A stretch of 64,000 nucleotides of DNA, from contig CP038119.1 of the NCBI GenBank assembly GCA_004519485.1, positions 558,001-622,000 on the forward strand. Direction: 5' to 3'. Each line of letters starts with the position of its first letter. Position 1 is the stretch's first letter. The notes under the pieces are model-generated. The model saw nothing but the letters and a program-made list of their open reading frames with translations, was not told the DNA's origin and searched no databases. Origin of the DNA: Nannochloropsis oceanica. Its lineage: Eukaryota > Sar > Eustigmatophyceae > Eustigmatales > Monodopsidaceae. Positions 53,295 through 64,000 of the stretch are shown here, piece by piece. A program made the position numbers and the translations under genes.

Positions 53295-53931
53295 ATGTCA
53301 GGGCCTAGTGTGTGTAGGGGGGTTTAGTGAGAAAGTCGGGAGGGGGCAGTGAGAAAACGACGGGCAAGCTAGTGACGACGCGTGGAAGGGAAAGTGTCTC
53401 TTGAAAGAAAGAAAAAGGAAACCTGAACACGCAGCGAAAAAGGCTCGACCCGTGGGACCACTGCTTACGGGGAACGGGAAAAATAGGGTTGTCACATAGA
53501 TCAAATTTCGCTTGCATTTTTTTGTTTACCCGGAAAGAAATTATCTCTTTTCTTTTTCTTCGCCTTGTCTTGCGTTGGTACGTGCAGGTGGTGGCCGTGT
53601 GGTAAGGGGTAGTGACGGCAGGAGGGAGTGGGAGGTTTTGTCAAGCAGGACGGGTTCCTCTCATGGCCGCCAATCTTGGACGGTTTTCACAAGACGTTTG
53701 GCATTTTTTGCATCTGTTACGAAGGACCTTGAGTTTTTGCGCGTTAATCGGGCTGGTTGTAGGTGAAGACACCGGGAGGACCCAGACATGGGCCTTCGCT
53801 CAAGGTGGCTCTTTGGCTTCTTGCCCTCTTCCGCCCACCATCATCTCCTCCCCTACCCACTCATCCCCCCACGCCGCACCAATACCACACATAAGACAGA
53901 CACGAATCATCGCAGTCCTCCTCCAAGCGGT
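53295..53931. other. Intergenic, no gene seen
   Basis: 3' flank of eL32 and promoter of APC13. The APC13 frame is open upstream to 53788, but that stretch looks untranslated. Confidence 0.4.
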
Positions 53932-54192
53932 ATGTCGGACAGCTCCTTTGCGGCCGTGTCGCGGTACCGCGGGTTTTTGGAAGTCATCGACGCGGAGTGG
54001 ATGGCAGATGCCCTAAGTGACGATGAGCTTGACGTGCCAGCCGCGAATGACCTTCTTTTGGATGATGATGACGACGACGACGTCACGGAGGGCGGGGCGC
54101 AAGGTGCAGGTGGGGTGGCGGGCGTTGGCAAGCGGCCGAACCTAGAGGACCGATGGGGAGACTTGGGTCTGGAGCACTTACAACCAGAGTAG
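53932..54192 (+). CDS. APC13: Anaphase-promoting complex subunit 13
   Basis: The product is 86 residues in one exon, start MSDSSFAAVSRY. APC13 (Swm1 in yeast) is a small subunit that stabilises TPR-subunit binding in the APC/C ubiquitin ligase. It is recognised by the family pattern FLEVIDAEWMADALSDDELDVP, an acidic middle (run of Asp) and the conserved C-terminal RWGDLGLEHL, which corresponds to the K/RW-x-DLALQ/E-x-L end of other APC13 proteins. The gene faces APC1 with 393 bp between the stop codons. Confidence 0.85.
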   Translation: MSDSSFAAVSRYRGFLEVIDAEWMADALSDDELDVPAANDLLLDDDDDDDVTEGGAQGAGGVAGVGKRPNLEDRWGDLGLEHLQPE

Positions 54193-54585
54193 GGATGTTC
54201 CAGAAGGGCAGTGTGGGAGGAGAGAGTGAGAGAGAGGGGGGTAGGATAAGCACAGAGGGGACGGGGTAAATGTACAAATGGCGAGTGCTTGGGTGGGAGG
54301 CCTGCCAAGGAATTGTAATAGAAGGAAGCACAACAAGTTCAGGAGGGGCCGAATTCACATGACTTGACGTAGTTGATCGGGCATCTTCCCGTGTGCTCCT
54401 CCACCGGGGCTCCTCACGTCTCTGCTTAATTTCATATGTCATTTGATACTTTGATATGTCATGTGCTTTTACCTATCTACCCCTCGCTCTTCCCTTGTTT
54501 CCTCATCGCCTCTCCTTCCCTTCCTCTCCTCTCCTCCTCCCCTTGAAGGGGGGGGGGGGGAAGGGACGAGCGGGAAAGGCTTTCC
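54193..54585. other. Convergent spacer between APC13 and APC1
   Basis: The shared 3' region of two convergent genes. It contains a run of about 12 G at 54548-54560, just beyond the APC1 stop. Confidence 0.5.
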
Positions 54586-55746
54586 TCACTCTGGAAAACT
54601 TTCCCTCACCCTTCGCAATAGACTAGCCAATGGTACATGCGATGCATGTGCCCTTAACGCAGGTAACTCTCGCATTGCCCTCCTCCTCCTCTCCACGACC
54701 TCCTCCTCCGCCGTCCACGAGGATGATGACGAGGCACGGGGGGAGGAGGAGGAAGATGATGATGATAATGACGACGAGAAGAGGGAGGGTAAGTCATTGT
54801 AAAGCAGGTATGCCCCCTGCAACGTCGTCACCCCCTTCTTCCCATCCACCTCTCCCTCCCTCCCTCCCTTCCTCCCCTCCCCGTATCCCAGAGATGAAAA
54901 TAATTCATCCATCCTCACCCTTAACGACTGTACCAGATCAGCCTGTAGCAACCAGTCCTCCTCCTCCTCCTCCTCCTCCTTCTCCTCCTCGCCACCTCCC
55001 TCACTCTTTCCCTCCTGTCCGTCCACCCCCTTCCTGCTAAACACAATCGGAGGTGCCAGCCCTTGCCCTTCCTTCCCCCCGTCCTGCCTCCCTCCTTCCC
55101 TCCCTCGCAGCCGCCGACGCAAGCAGGCAGCGGGGGAGTAGTAAGTGAGGATAAGTCGCACGGTTCGAACCTGGAACGAGGGAGGGGGGGAAGGAAGGAA
55201 GGAAGGTAAGTGGCCGGGTATTGTACAGGCCGAGAGGGAGGGCGGCAGGGAAGGAGGGAGGGAGGAAAGGAGGGAGGGAGGGAGGGAGGGAGGGAAGGAC
55301 GTACGGTGCAGGCAGCGGTCACGGGGGGCATGGTGGGGAGGGTGTGGACGAGATGGAGAAGGGAGAGGTGGAGGGAGAGGAGGTCGGGCTTCTCGCGGGT
55401 AAGACACTCGTACAGCACGCCGGCGCAGAGCTGGCTTTCGCGCTATGAGGAAGGGAGAGCGGGAGAAGGGAAAGAGGCAGGGAGGGAGGGAGGGAGGAAA
55501 TCGAGGCACGTCAGTGCAGGCATTGGGTCGGCTATTGACGGCCGGAAGAGATGAAAGAAGAGAGGTACATACACACCTGACTCTCCCTCCACTCCTTCCC
55601 AACCCCTCTGATGCTGCTGCTGCCGCCGCAGAAATGCCTGGCAAAGGCCAACAGATGCGGATCCTCTGTAAAGGCAGCAATCAACTCCCAAGGCGAGGAC
55701 GAGGATGAAGAAGCAGCGTGCTGTCCTTCTTCCTTTCCCCCCTCCG

Positions 55747-55783
<37 letters not shown>

Positions 55784-58700
55784 ACCAAAGGGGCGGACGA
55801 GGAGGGAACGAAGAGCTTGTGGATCTTGGGCGTACGATAAATGACCTGAGGGAGGAGAGGGAGAACAAGTACGATGAGTCTTGCTTATATCAACATGGCC
55901 AGTGGCAGCGCACTTTATTCGTTCACTCCCTCCCTCCCTCCCTCCCTCCCTCCCTCCCTCCCTCCCTCCTACCCGGCTTCCGCTTCACCAAGATCCGCCT
56001 CCTCGTCCCTTCAAACAACCTGCTCCCTACCCAAGCCTTCCTCCCTCCCTCCCTCCTCCCTCCCTCCTCCTTTGCCAGGCGAAAGCTCAAAGGGTAATAC
56101 CGCGGCGAGCGTGTTACGACCTCCTCTATCAGGTCAAGCTCCGGGAGGAGGCAAGGGGCTATCCGTCCCTCCCTCCTTCCATCCCTCCTTCTGATCTCCA
56201 GGGGCATGAATACTGGCTCACCCGTCTCTACATCCACGGCCTCTACGCCGCGATGCTCCACCGCCAGCACGTACAGATGGCGCATGGCCTGCCAAGGGAG
56301 GTGGGGAGGGAGGGGGGGAGTGGGGTCGGAAGAAGGGAAGGAGGGATTGAGAAAGGGAAACAAATGACGTACTAGGGGCAGCGAGATACGTATTTTTTGA
56401 TCTTGTCAACCTTCCCTCCCGTCCTCCCCACCATCCTCTCTCCACCACCCCTCCTCCCCTCCTTCCCTGCCTCCGTTTCTACCTGAAGCGAGTACTGATT
56501 GTCGCTGGTGTGCGCAGGTAGGCGGGGATAGAGCGCAGCCACCAGAGCAGCAATCGCCGTATCCGAGCGAGAGAGCGCGGCTCGACCGCCGCCGAGGAAA
56601 AGGAAGCCGATAGCCATATGCAATGCCATATGGTTTCCGTACGTCACCTAGGGAAGAAAGGAAGGGACGGAAGGAGGGAGGGAAGGAGGGAGGGAGCGTG
56701 CGAGGGACGGGCAAGCCGAGGGTCAAAACCCCCACAAGACGAAAGCACTCTCCAGGTCTCTCCCTCCCTCCCTCCCTCCCTCCTTCCCGCACTCCTCTCC
56801 TCCCCCCTTCGCTTACCTCCGAATCCACCCTTCTCCTCAACTGTCTCAAAAACCGAAAGGAGTCCAGGTCGCCCGACCCTGCCATCACCAAGCCCAGAGA
56901 CACGCCCGCCGTACCCAGGCACATTTCCAAGATGGATCGCTCAGGCCGCTGGGCCATCGCCACGGCATCGCTCCCTCCGTCCCTCCCTCCCCCGGGGTAG
57001 GTCTCGCGGAGCCGTCGAAAATGGTGGAGGACGGCCTTGATACTGGCAGCTGCACTCTTGTCCTCCGTCGATGCAAACCTTAATCCCAAGGCAAAACACG
57101 CGCCTGCAAGAATGAAGGCATGGCTCTGTCGAACACTCTGCCAGTCGACGACCGCTTCGCCTTCCTCCTCTTCTTCCCTCCCTTCTTCCGCGTTTCCGAG
57201 CCTGGCAAAGCTGGCTGCGAGGAAGGGGGGGACCTGCTCCTCTATCCATGCCGAGGTTGGCTGCACGCTGTCCCACAGAACGAGGGAGCGGGCGAGGACG
57301 CGAAGGAGGAGCATATCGGGCCGCACATAATCGAGGAGAAAGTGGGTGTCGGGGAGGGCGAGGCGCTACGGAGGGAGGGAGGGAGGGAGGGAGGGAGGGG
57401 GGGGGAAAGGACCGTGTGGCCAATACACCAAAATGAAGAGTGAGTGAAAAGATACAGAGCCATAAAAGGGGAATATTGGAGGGTCGAGGCGATGACATTA
57501 AAGTTATAATACATACTGGAAGATCGAGGTAATAATCGTATGTAATATGTATGCATTGGAAACACTCACCGCAGCCACTCCTGCGTTATTGCTCTTGAGA
57601 AACATCATCCCCAACGCCAGCGTCGCCCCCGGAGCCGTCACATCCGTGTTTATATACGCCCCTTCATAAATCCTCGAGCACTTGGAGCTGTCAAAGCCAT
57701 GCCCGCACCGATACTCTCCATTCTCCTTGTTGCCCCCCACGCCCTTCCTCGCTCCTTCCCTCCCTCCCTCCCTCCCGCCTTTCCCCCTTCCGAACAGTAG
57801 CCCACTCTCGTCTTCCTCCTCCTCCCGTCCCTCCCTCCCTCCCTCTTTCCCTCCCTCTTTTCCCCCCACAATATACCGATGCAATCTCTCCTCTATCTTC
57901 AGGTCAGCGAGGCCTTCCCCTCCCGTCCCTCCCTCCCTCCCTCCCTCCTTCCCCCCTCCCCTCTTCCTCCCTTTGCCCAGCACCACCATGCCCAAAGCCA
58001 GCCCGGCAGCCAGGATGTAGGCCTCGCGGTCCTGAGGGAGGGAGGGAAGAAGGGAGGGAGGGAGGGAGGGTGAAGTAAGGGGTCAGAAGAGGCGCAGCAA
58101 CCCAGGGTGGGGGGGAAGAATAATGAAAGGGAGAGAGAGGGACAAGGAAGGGAGGAGGCAGGGAGGGAAGAAAGGAAGGAGGGAGGGAGGGAAGAATGAA
58201 AGAAGGGAAGGAGGGCATACCTGTATTCTGTCCGAGGCCGGGCGTTTCCCCAGCTCGGTGAGTAGGAATTCAGTCATGTGCCTATGGGCTGTGGCTTGGT
58301 ATAGCAGACCCACTGCCATGATGGCCGCGGTCTGAGCCACGGGCGAGACCTCGACTTCCGCGAAGGAGAGGAGGGAGGGGATGTGCAGGCAGAGCATTTT
58401 GGATATCTGTGGAGGGAGGAGGGAAAGAGAGGGAGGAAAGGAGAGAGGGAGGTAGAGGTGTAGGGAGTCGCTGGAATCAAGACAACGAAGAGAGAGGGGG
58501 GAACGACAGTCACCGAAATAAGAGCGAGAGACGATGAAAGGAGGGATAGTAGGAGGAAGAGAGGGAAGGAGAGAAAGAGGAAGGGAAGAAGGAGATACCG
58601 TGCTGTCGGCTGTGCCGCGCTTGCTGGCCGCCATGCCGAGAAAAATGCCGACGGTGGTAGGATCGTGGCCTTGAGTGAGGTAGTCGTAGAGGTCCGTAAC

Positions 58701-60676
58701 AGCCAGAGCCGAGAGATGGCCCTGAAGTGTGGAGAAGGAGGGAGGGAGGAAGGGAGGGAGGGAGGGGGGGGGGAGGAAGTTCAGATATGTGGAAGTGAGC
58801 AGCTTTTGCGAGTTGCAACACGGAGGACGCGTCCCCTCCCTTCCCTTCCTCCCTTCCACCCTCCTTTCCTCCCTTTTCTCCTTTTTCTCCCTCCCTCCTT
58901 CCCTCCCCACCTGCAACCCCAACGCCAGCAACAACCCTCCATGCGCGTGACTGGGAATCCTCGGCCTATTGTAAATCACCCAGGATCGGGTAATCCCTCC
59001 CCCCCTCCCTCCGTCCCTCCCTCGCCCTAGGGCAGGCGCGAGCCGCAGACCTGCCGCGGCGCCGTTGTGGAACTCGGGCCAAAGAGTCAGGTCGGGCGTG
59101 TATGCACTGGTGTCCAGGTGCAGCGTGGTGAGGGAGGGGGGGAGGGAGGCCGCGAGGCAGAGCCGGGGTAGGGGGAGGGGCTCGGTAAGAAGGGGCTGGA
59201 AGGAGGAGATGGTCAACATGCCCCGGGCGATGGGGGAGGAGAGGGAGCGGCGGCAGAGGAGGAGGAGTTTCGATTGCTGCCGTTGGAGATATTCGTGGTC
59301 GGATAGCTCGGCGGGACGATCCACCTGGGGAAGAGGGGAGGGAGGGGGGAAGGGAGGGGGGGAGGGAGGGGGATGAAGAGTTGAGGCTACGTTCTATTCC
59401 TGCATCCTCCTTTCCCTCCCTCCCTTCCTCCCTCCCTTCTTTCCTTCCTACCTTGAGAAAGACGGGTCTGCTCGAGGTCAGCAGTCGACAGACCTCCCTC
59501 ATCCTATGGTCCCTCCCGAACCGCATCGCTGCCTCTTCCTCCACCAGCCTCAATCCATCCCTGTCCGCCTTTAGTGCCGTCTCTTCGTCCTCGTCCTCTT
59601 TCTCCCCTGCCCTACCCCCCCTCTTCTTCCCCTTCCTTCCGCCTGTAGCCCCTCCATCAGCCACCCCGCCCGTGGCACCTGCTCCACCGGCGGCAGCAGA
59701 AGCAGCAGCAGCAGCAGCGGCGGCTGTGGAAGGCGGAACAGCGGAGGAGGACGAGAAGGAGAATGAGGAGGAGAAGGAGGAGGAGGATGACTCCGTCTGC
59801 AGTGCAGCCAGGTCTTCCCTCCCGATCAACTTGTAAGCCTCCACCCTCCGTCTCTCCCTCTCTCCCTCCCGCCCGCCCGCCCCCAACATGGAGACCATCG
59901 CATGCCTCCGAGCAACATGCACAGCGTCGTAAAGAGGGAGGGCAACCCCGGCGGGAAATGTCCGTAAGTCTTCCCTCTGGATCCCTTCCTCCACCATCGC
60001 CTCCACCACCCCCCAGGCAGCCCTCCCTCCCTCCCTCCCTCCCTCCCTTCCGCCTTCCCTCCCTACCCCCTTTGTCGCGCGGAGGAAGCGAACGATTTGC
60101 CGCAGGCGTATACATGAGCCTGCCTTTACCAGAGCAGCACCAACAGGGGTGGTCAAAGGGCAGGGCGGGAAGGAGGGAGAGGAATGGGAGGAAGAAGGGC
60201 TCCGGGGGAGGAGGTAGGAAGCCGCGATCCATTCGTCGATGGGTAGGGGGAGGGGGAGGGAGGAATGGAGGGGGGGAGGGAGGACAAGCAAGGGAAGAGA
60301 GAGGAAAGGATCTTCTTCCTCCCCTTCCTCCCTCCCTCTCTCCTCTCCACCTAGGTACCGCTGGTAGTAGGCGAGAGAGGGATGGAGGGAGAGGGCTCGG
60401 GACAAGGCCAGGAGGAAGCGAGCGAGGGGCCGGAGCTCTCCCCAACGTAACGTGTGAAGGGTCAGGTCTTGGAAAACGAGGTGAAGAGTCTCAATTAAGG
60501 GGGGTAGGAAGCGAAGGAGTTCAAGGGGGGGGGTGGAGAGATGGGGAAGGTGGACGGTGGGAGGAGAGGGAGAGAGGGCGGGCGAGAGGGAGGGAGGGGG
60601 CAGGGCGTGAAGGAAGGAGGCGTGAGCTTCGCTGTATTCCGAGTGAAAGGAGCTGGAAAGAAGATCCGCGAAGAGG

Positions 60677-60727
<51 letters not shown>

Positions 60728-63598
60728 CTGGTGCTGTCGCTGTAGCCGCTGCTCTTGTCGGCATTTCCTCCCTCCCTCCCTCCTTCCCTTCCATTCCTCC
60801 CTCCTTCCTTCGTTGCAGCCAGCAGCAGCTGATTGACGACAACACAGAACGCAGACCAGCCAGGTCGTGACGCTACAGCCACCTCCTGTGTCTTACTCAT
60901 CACCACCCCTCCCTCCCTCACTCCCTCCCCCCTGGTCAAGCAGTCCACTGCATGGGCCACGTCGGCACGGAGGGGGAGGGCGAGGGCAGGAGGGAGGGAA
61001 GCGTGTAAGGCATCCAAGACTGTGGGGAGGAGATGATCTGTGTCCAGTTCGTGGAAAGAGAGCCCGAGGCGGACACGATCACGAGACCCGTCGTTAAAGA
61101 CGAGGTTTAGTCGCTCCCCCACCACGCTTTCCAAGGCAGCGATGGTCTTGCCTTCTTCCCCTACCACCCTCCCGTCTTCAACCGAGAAGGACACGAGGGG
61201 TGTTAGTGCGGTACTGTTGCTGTTGCTGCTGCTGCTGCTGCTTATACTGGGCTGGTCGTGTGGGTAGTGGAGGGTGAGCTGCCCGTCCAGGCCGAGGAGA
61301 AGGAGGGCGGATGGGAGGGAGGGAGGGAGGGCAGGGTGGAGGGAGACAGCAACAGCGGAAAGGCAAGGGAGGGGCGGGAGGGAGGAAGGGTTGAGTGAGA
61401 GGGTGATGAGAGAAGGGGAGAGGGAGAGGTAGGCGTGAGAGAGGAAGAGAAGGGAGGAGGGAGGTTCCGTAGTGGTGGTCGTGACGGGGACGGAGGGGAG
61501 GAGGAACGCCAGGAGGATGGAGGAGGAGGACAACGAAGGAGGGGAGGAGAGAAGGGGGGCACTGCTTTCTCTAACATCCTCCTCGCTGCTCCTGCCGGAG
61601 GAAGAGGGCGTGGACGAGGGCAAGGGGGAAGGGGAGGGCGAGGAAAGGAGCAGGACGCTTGTCGCAGGGGACGGATGGGAGGGCAAGGCGCTGGTGAGAC
61701 GTAATGGTCGAAAGAGCACCTCAGGCCTTTGGTGAGGGAGATAGGAAGGGTGAGGGAGGGAGATAGGGAAAGAGGGGTGAGTGAGAAAATATGCGCAGAA
61801 ATAAGGGGGTTGGAGGGAGAGAATAAGGGAGGGGGAGGGAGGGAGGGAGGGAGGTGGAACTTCACTTCGCCTCCATGCACTCACACACAGAGTACGACAA
61901 ACACACCCGGCAACCACTCACTCACCGGATGGGATGTTCATGTTCATGGTAAAACCCTCCGCCTTCCTCCTCTTTCTTCCCCTTTCCTCCTCTCGTGGGA
62001 AGGATACTCGTCCCTCCTCCGCCTCCCCCTCCTCCTCCTCCTCCTCCTCTTCCTCCTCCACCACCTCCACTGCCGCCGCCTTTGCCGTCATCTCCAGCCG
62101 ACGACAATCCCAGGACCGACGCCAAAAGCTCGTCGCTGTGTGATTGTGTGTATACATATGCAGTGCATGGGTTCAAGTAATAAGCGCGTCGAGCCGAATA
62201 GGAAAGGCCCTCTGCATGGATGCATCTTCCTCTTTCCCTCCCTGTCCCTTCTTTCCTCCCTCTCTCCCTCTCATTTCTTCGTTCCACTTACCGGCTCTGG
62301 TGTGTGGAAGCCGCATGGTATTGCGACGAATCGTCCAACAACAACCTCCCTCCCTCCATCCCTCCTTCCCTCCCTCCCATCCCCAGACTGCTCCTCCGTC
62401 TTCCCGCGCTCCCCTCGCTCCCGGTCAAACTACTCCTCCTCCTCCTCAAGCTCGTCCTCGACCTCCCTCCTTTGGCCGAATCCCTCCCTAAGCTATCTCT
62501 TATGTGTTCCCCACCTCCCAAGCCACCAATAGAGAAAGAAGCCTGTGTAGCTGTTGAAGCCCTCGACAGATCTTTTTCCTCCTCCTCCCCTTCTTCCATC
62601 CCTCCCTCCCTCCCTCCCGCGCCCCACCCCTCCTCCTCCCCCTCCTCCTCTTCCCCCTCATCCCCCTCCTCTTCCGTTGAAGTGGGATGGGCCAACCACA
62701 CTCTATGCTGCCCGTTTCTATCATTGTAGGTCACAATTATCGCCACGCCCTCCCCTCCCTCCGGCCCTCCCCCCTGCCCTCCCTCCCCGCTTGGCAATCC
62801 AATCTCCTCCGTAAAGATAACCCGCTCTTGCGCATCACACAACAACACTGGCTGCTGCTCCTTCTCCCCGTCAAATGCCACCTTACTCCCTCCATCCTCC
62901 CCTTCCTCCACCACCGCCACTGGTTTCAGCTCCTCCAGAGGGTGCCTCAGCGAAAACAAAGAGGGGATTGGTTCGGGCCGCAAACACATTGTCGCCATCT
63001 CCTCTTCTTCTCCTATCCTCCTCACTCCTCCCCCTGGTCCTTCCTCCATCACCATCCTCATTCTACCTTGCCCTCCTTTCTCGTCCTCCCCCAGCATCAG
63101 CACAGCTGCTTCCCCCTCCTCCTCCTTTTCCACCTCCCCCTTCCCTATCTCCAACCCCTCCATCTCCCATCCTGCCAGCTGCCGTTGAATCAATAAGCCC
63201 TCCTTTCCCAACGCCCACAATTTGTGTGTCTGGCATGGTAGAGCCACCTCATATAGGTCTCCCTCGGGTGGGTACACGACTAGCAACTCGGAGTCACGCA
63301 ACACACACAAGCACCGGGCCTTGCCCCCGTCAAGTGAGAAATATGCCCATAGGGCTTGCAGAACAGGCGTGGAGAATGTCCATTGCTTGTAAACGTTCGG
63401 CCCGCCGAGGGGTCGCCAGAGGACGCGGCGGTGGTCAGGCGTCAGGTACAGCTCCTCGTCGTGCGGTTGTGGGGTAGGGGGAGTGGAAGAAGTGGAGGAA
63501 GACAAGGATGAGGAGGGAGTTTTGGACGATGGCAGGATTTGCCAGTCCGCTGAGGGGGGTGTATAAGGCTGCAGGTAAGCCCGTAGCTTGGGCGGCAT
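54586..63598 (-). CDS. APC1: Anaphase-promoting complex subunit 1 (13 exons, 2332 aa)
   Basis: Proposed exons: 63598-62292, 62135-61926, 61726-59452, 59324-58911, 58721-58599, 58406-58221, 58031-57570, 57365-56817, 56647-56483, 56288-55973, 55845-55577, 55442-55305, 55170-54586. All 12 introns are GT-AG and every phase closes. APC1 is the large scaffold subunit of the APC/C. Family blocks run in order: VLWRPLGGPNVYKQWTF near the start; RMREVCRLLTSSRPVFLK; LLCRRSLSSPIARGMLTI; WPEFHNGAAAGLRLAP. The middle PC repeats follow (TQGHDPTTVGIFLGMAASKR; MLCLHIPSLLS; DREAYILAAGLALGMVVLGK; YINTDVTAPGATLALGMMFL; VTYGNHMALHMAIGFLFLGG; AMRHLYVLAVEHR). Then come ILVKRKPGHLSYAQDPQALR and a C-terminal helical part. 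It is about 390 residues longer than the human protein. The extra is low-complexity (Ser, Pro, Glu and REGG repeats) coded by GGGA/TCCC tracts and a polyserine triplet tract. Confidence 0.92.
55261..55296. repeat. GGGA tetranucleotide tract (TCCC on the APC1 sense strand)
   Basis: Near-perfect GGGA units in the APC1 intron between exons 12 and 13. Confidence 0.9.
55747..55783. repeat. CTG triplet tract coding polyserine in APC1 exon 11
   Basis: About 12 uninterrupted units. On the minus strand they read as AGC Ser codons after LLVRPFG. Confidence 0.9.
55927..55969. repeat. TCCC tetranucleotide tract (GGGA on the APC1 sense strand)
   Basis: About ten perfect TCCC units directly downstream of the exon 10 donor, inside the intron between exons 10 and 11. 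Confidence 0.95.
57370..57402. repeat. GGGA tract at the acceptor of APC1 exon 8
   Basis: On the sense strand this is a TCCC run ending a few bases before the CGTAG acceptor. Confidence 0.9.
60680..60725. repeat. CTG triplet tract coding polyserine in APC1 exon 3
   Basis: About 15 uninterrupted units. They read on the minus strand as AGC Ser codons before RSLFADLLSS. Confidence 0.9.
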
Positions 63599-64000
63599 GT
63601 CTACGGTTGCCTATGAAGTGTAGAGATGTTACGTAAGACCCGGAGTAGATGAAAGTGGTGGTGCGTTGCGGAGGGAGAAGGCGACATCGGCGATGAGTAA
63701 CAGACAAGCACAGGCAACGCGTGTAGATGTCCATAAGAATGCTTAGGTCACAAGCTCTTCCGCGCGACCACCAACTACGGAGGGAATGTAGACAAGCAAA
63801 GGTCGTTCATTTGGCCGGCTTATTTAGTTAGCACTCGGTAACGAAGAGCTTGCTGCTTCCTTGACCTCCCCTCCCGCCTCCACTTACGGTCTCAAACGAC
63901 TTCAGACTTACATAGGCATCGCAACCGCGACATCTTTGAGGCACAGATACGCACAACCCAAGTAAACTGTACGCTCTTGATCGAATCTTCCCTCCCCACC
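63599..64000. other. Upstream region of APC1, no gene seen
   Basis: The last 400 bp of the window should hold the APC1 promoter and leader. No frame crossing it resembles a known protein. Confidence 0.4.

Noticed and set aside
54630-62814. Many plus-strand frames of SLPPSLPP or GREGGREGG type
   Set aside because: They are products of TCCC/GGGA tracts, which have no stop codons. The minus-strand exons match APC1 in order from end to end.
1-64000. Retroelement or DNA-transposon coding sequence
   Set aside because: No reverse transcriptase, integrase, transposase, capsid or LTR-like pair was seen in any frame.

Overview
This 64 kb window is nuclear DNA from a eukaryote. Its genes have GT-AG introns, mostly about 80-190 nt. 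They include eukaryote-only families (NOP14, POLD3, YAK1, APC1, APC13, eL32), and there are two tRNA-Ala genes. Several predicted proteins carry an N-terminal signal peptide followed by a transit-like stretch. One of these is a Der1-like protein with such a leader, as expected for the symbiont-derived protein-import machinery of red-derived complex plastids. The compact gene spacing and this leader pattern suggest a photosynthetic stramenopile, perhaps a eustigmatophyte of the Nannochloropsis kind. That placement is inference; no taxonomic search was possible. Exon structures below were built by hand from splice signals and reading-phase agreement.

Layout: (1) 1-378, 5' part of a Fpg/Nei DNA glycosylase. 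(2) 702-7400, a tandem pair of almost identical genes for a secreted protein. (3) 7.8-16 kb, all on the minus strand: a mitochondrial RRM-like protein, FGAM synthase (purine synthesis) and a Der1-like plastid-import protein. (4) 16.3-25.5 kb: a small hypothetical gene, lipoate-protein ligase, a PuuE-type allantoinase (purine breakdown), a METTL18-type histidine methyltransferase, a J-domain protein with a signal peptide and an R3H protein. (5) 26.3-36 kb: patatin-like lipase, POLD3, METTL5 and NOP14. (6) 36.1-48.5 kb: YAK1 kinase with a duplicated 3' end, a small mitochondrial protein, an organelle-targeted EEP nuclease and a fused RMT2-PRMT7 arginine methyltransferase. (7) 49.2-50.6 kb: four identical 258-bp tandem repeats next to two tRNA-Ala genes. 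(8) 51.5-63.6 kb: a doubtful secreted protein, ribosomal protein eL32, and the convergent pair APC13 and APC1. APC1 has 13 exons and is filled with GGGA/TCCC tetranucleotide tracts.

The genes are mostly unrelated housekeeping genes. Themes that recur are ribosome and translation-factor modification (METTL18, METTL5, NOP14, RMT2 domain, eL32), purine metabolism at both ends, and the APC/C ubiquitin ligase. The observations I rate highest are the RMT2-PRMT7 fusion, the complementary GGGA...TCCC arms inside APC1 introns, the adjacent APC1/APC13 pair, the gene-conversion pattern in the secreted-protein pair, and the in-frame duplication across the YAK1 stop codon.
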